DNA of 44,176 bases from an uncultured Myxococcales bacterium. GTDB taxonomy: Bacteria; Myxococcota_A; UBA9042; DTJE01. Both the position numbers and the translations under genes were made by a program. This document shows, in pieces, positions 41,906 through 44,176 of the stretch (within the stretch, counting starts at the first letter, position 1; each line of letters opens with the position of its first letter). The stretch lies in contig CAIOFV010000066.1 in NCBI GenBank assembly GCA_903857665.1, positions 1-44,176 on the forward strand, written 5' to 3'. The notes under the pieces are model-generated. The model was given only the letters and a program-made list of their open reading frames with translations, was not told where the DNA came from and did no database searches.

Positions 41906-43009
41906 ATGCTGCTGCAGCGCCAGGTGGAGTGGGTCCGACGAAGCGGCGCGGATGCCGCCCCCCTTCACCTCGTCGCGAACGTCGAGGTCGCGAACCTCTC
42001 GGCGCTGGTCGGCGTAGGCGGATCGGTCCTCCTGGTTGCCCTGCTGCTTCCCCTGGGGCTGCTCCGCCCGATCCTGGTGAACCTGGCCGCCGGGGTCGGA
42101 TACGCCTTCACGGTCTGGCTCAACCGCCGAGGGAACTACCGGCTTTCGCGGTCATGGGTCGGCAGCCTGTTCCTGCTCCAGGCGCTGTCGCTCACCTTCC
42201 TGCTGTCGTCGGACAGCGGCGTGAACGTCTACCTGCTGTGCGGCATCCCGGTGGGATTCCTGCTGTTCGCGCCGGAGGAACCCCTGACCCGCGCGGGGGC
42301 CATCGCACTGAGCGTGCTGGCGTACGGCCTGTCCGAGACCCGCTGGTTCAGCGTCCCCGTGGAGACGATCTCCACCGGGTGGCTGCATGCGATTTCTTAC
42401 GCCAGCCTGGGTTCGCTGTTCGTCGGAGTGGCGGTCATCGTCGAACGGTTCGGCACGGTCCTGAAGCGGCTGGAAGCCCGGCAACGGGTCCTCGCCGCCA
42501 CGGACGAACTGACGGGCATGGCCAGCCGAAGGCACCTGTTGGACCAGGCCAACTCGATGCTCCGGGTGGCCCAGAGGTACGGACGCGACTTTTCGGTCGC
42601 CCTCGTGGACGTCGATCGTTTCAAGGCCGTCAACGACGAGCACGGCCATCTGGCGGGAGACCGCCTGTTGCGCGAGGTTTCGGCCTGCCTGGACGGGAAT
42701 CACCGCGCTTCCGACATCGTGGGACGGTACGGGGGCGAGGAATTCGTCCTGCTGCTTCCCGAAACGTCCCCCGAAGTCGCCTGCGTTTTGGCCGAGCGGA
42801 CCCGCAAGGGCATCGAGAACCTGGCGCTGAACGGGGGTTCGGGTCCCGCGTCCATCACGATCAGCCTCGGAGTCGCCGGCCTGCGCCCCGGCGAAGAGGT
42901 GGACCTCGAGTGCCTCCTGAACCGGGCGGACGAAGCCCTGTACCAGGCCAAGAAGAGCGGTCGGAACCGCGTTCATCTCTGGTCGGGGCAGGTCCCGGCT
43001 TCGCCCTGA
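41906..43009 (+). CDS. Membrane diguanylate cyclase (GGDEF)
   Basis: 367 aa. About five or six hydrophobic helices (residues 25-180, for example VGVGGSVLLVALLLPLGLL) are followed by a linker helix and the GGDEF domain. The active loop is GGEEF in IVGRYGGEEFVLLL, so catalysis of GTP to c-di-GMP is expected. RASD lies five residues before it, which is the RXXD inhibitory I-site position, so product feedback is likely. Conserved DELTGMASRR and VDVDRFKAVND are present. ATG 41906 has GGAG at good spacing; a longer frame from 41723 is rejected. Together with the HD-GYP protein it gives the window both c-di-GMP synthesis and breakdown. Confidence 0.92.
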   Translation: MLLQRQVEWVRRSGADAAPLHLVANVEVANLSALVGVGGSVLLVALLLPLGLLRPILVNLAAGVGYAFTVWLNRRGNYRLSRSWVGSLFLLQALSLTFLLSSDSGVNVYLLCGIPVGFLLFAPEEPLTRAGAIALSVLAYGLSETRWFSVPVETISTGWLHAISYASLGSLFVGVAVIVERFGTVLKRLEARQRVLAATDELTGMASRRHLLDQANSMLRVAQRYGRDFSVALVDVDRFKAVNDEHGHLAGDRLLREVSACLDGNHRASDIVGRYGGEEFVLLLPETSPEVACVLAERTRKGIENLALNGGSGPASITISLGVAGLRPGEEVDLECLLNRADEALYQAKKSGRNRVHLWSGQVPASP

Positions 43010-43072
43010 ACCGCAGGCCCCGAAAGGTGATCGTCCGCACGAATACGCCCGCGGAAGGCTCGTTGCCGCCCG

Positions 43073-44176
43073 TCAGTACACGTTCTTCGCCTTCAACTGG
43101 TAGGCCGTCTGGGCGCAGTCGGTGGCCGCTTCGCACGTCGACATGCGGAACACGCGGATCAGGTAGGTCTTCGAAGTCACACCCTGATCGCAGTAGTGGT
43201 ACGGAAGTGTCGAGCAGAAGTCCGAACTGTCGCAGCACGCGTCTGGGCTGCCGCCGGGCTCGCAGGCTCCGGAAACGCAGCATCCCCAGATCCCGCGAGC
43301 GACCGGGTCCGGATCGACGCACGGGCGCTCGAGGACGAAATTGTCGTCGTAGGACGTCAGGTCCTCGTTGACGCCCGTCCCACAAGTCGCCGAGGCCGAG
43401 CAGGACGAGTACACCTGGAAGCGGACGCACGCATCCGAGTTGCCCGCCTCCAGCCAGATCCGGATCCCGTAGGCCTCGTCGCCCGGCTCGGCGAAGGTGC
43501 CCGACTGCACCGTGTTCGTGACCGATACCTGGAACCAGTCCTCGTCGCCGGGGACGATGCGGCCGTCCATCGTGGTCGCCGCCTGGCCCGAGATGCTGTC
43601 GGTCAACGTCCCCATATCGACCGCGGTCTCGCAGGTCGTTCCCAGCCCCTGGATGTCGCGGCTGTCGGCCTGGCACTCGCACCCGTTCGCGTACAGCCCA
43701 TCGAGGTTGTAGAACCAGGTGGAGCACGACGCGATGGCGCACTCACCACCCGTGCACGCCGAAGTGGCGTTGGGCGCGCTGCACGAGGACTCCGCGTTGT
43801 GGTCGTCCACCAAGCCATCGCAGTCGTCGTCCTGGCCGTTGCACGTTTCCGACGTCGGGCCCGGACTCTGCTCCGTCGGGCAGTATGTCCCCAGCTTGTC
43901 GCCGCGGCAGGCCGAGTAGCCTCCGCCGCATCGTCCGGTCCCGCAAGCGGCGCCCACGCCACCCACCGTCACCCCGTTCATGCCCACGAACGAGAAATCC
44001 TCGTCGGTGGACCCGTCGCAGTCGTTGTCCCGACCGTCGCACGCCGTTTCCGTGCCTGCCTCGAAGAGCGGATTGTGGGCCTCGTAGTCGCTGTTCCGGC
44101 ACGCCAGCCATGCCGTGTTGACGCACAGTTCCGCGGGCTTCCTGGCACCGGAGCACACGCCCGTCTGGTTCGCGCA
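43073..44176 (-). CDS. MopE-like Cys-rich secreted protein, C-terminal part (5' cut by window edge)
   Basis: 368 codons are visible and the frame runs off the right edge. Two copies of the putative metal-binding motif are present: CDGRDNDCDGSTDEDF and CNGQDDDCDGLVDD, each in a Cys-rich unit (CGTGRCGGGYSAC). The C-terminal 230 residues form a beta-rich domain with a pre-peptidase-like DEDWFQVSV. The repeated motif is found in MopE-type surface proteins of methanotrophs and in many myxobacterial secreted proteins, where it is predicted to bind metal. The start and signal peptide lie outside the window. Secretion is inferred from the family. Confidence 0.85.
   Translation of the reverse strand, partial: CANQTGVCSGARKPAELCVNTAWLACRNSDYEAHNPLFEAGTETACDGRDNDCDGSTDEDFSFVGMNGVTVGGVGAACGTGRCGGGYSACRGDKLGTYCPTEQSPGPTSETCNGQDDDCDGLVDDHNAESSCSAPNATSACTGGECAIASCSTWFYNLDGLYANGCECQADSRDIQGLGTTCETAVDMGTLTDSISGQAATTMDGRIVPGDEDWFQVSVTNTVQSGTFAEPGDEAYGIRIWLEAGNSDACVRFQVYSSCSASATCGTGVNEDLTSYDDNFVLERPCVDPDPVARGIWGCCVSGACEPGGSPDACCDSSDFCSTLPYHYCDQGVTSKTYLIRVFRMSTCEAATDCAQTAYQLKAKNVY

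Noticed and set aside
1..44176. tRNA, rRNA, riboswitch or replication-origin signals
   Set aside because: I saw no tRNA cloverleaf, rRNA segment, iteron cluster or known riboswitch core; a covariance-model scan would be needed to exclude small RNAs.

Overview
The window is a G+C-rich stretch (about two thirds G+C by eye) from a Gram-negative bacterium of the myxobacterial/deltaproteobacterial type. That placement is an inference. It rests on the many large secreted Cys-rich lipoproteins, a MopE-like protein with Asp-rich 'CNGQDDDCDG' motifs, a giant SpvB/RHS protein, a multihaem cytochrome, and abundant two-component and c-di-GMP genes. I see no rRNA, tRNA or CRISPR array.

Layout. 1-1655: the end of an unknown protein, then a GMC oxidoreductase. 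1780-3840: a NarL/DegS-type histidine kinase and a NarL-type regulator, convergent. 4015-22014: six co-directional genes 11 to 34 bp apart, the centrepiece of the window. They are a secreted SpvB/FG-GAP/RHS protein that looks like a fused TcB-TcC toxin cocoon, a small Cys-rich lipoprotein, a 2006-aa lipoprotein whose C-terminal third resembles the TcA translocation subunit, another large Cys-rich lipoprotein, and two tandem secreted paralogues. 22015-23902: a disturbed zone with a transposase scar, a DUF4143 ATPase and a decayed lipoprotein linker. 23903-26744: a membrane-anchored five-haem cytochrome and a tiny Met-rich secreted protein. 26762-31102: a two-gene lipoprotein operon divergent from a paralogous lipoprotein. 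31278-32389: a half-ferritin, a conserved membrane protein and two gene stumps. 32390-37266: an MFS transporter, then a hybrid kinase/HD-GYP regulator pair. 37458-40151: a TetR operon (repressor, membrane methyltransferase, His-rich EamA transporter) with a near-consensus promoter and overlapping operator. 40165-44176: a B12/radical-SAM enzyme, a membrane GGDEF cyclase and the C-terminal part of a MopE-like protein.

How the genes may work together. The 18-kb operon is best read as an unconventional ABC (Tc-like) toxin system. The RHS protein would be a cocoon around its own C-terminal effector. The TcA-like lipoprotein would be the channel: coiled helices, a Gly/Ala-rich membrane tip, and a TcB-binding-like end domain. 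Unlike the Tc complexes of insect pathogens, both parts carry Sec or lipoprotein signals, and a six-Cys module is shared between three consecutive genes, which suggests a surface-displayed machine. The regulator at 3211-3840 is divergent from this operon and could control it. These are inferences from motif order and spacing; structure prediction and profile searches would decide them.
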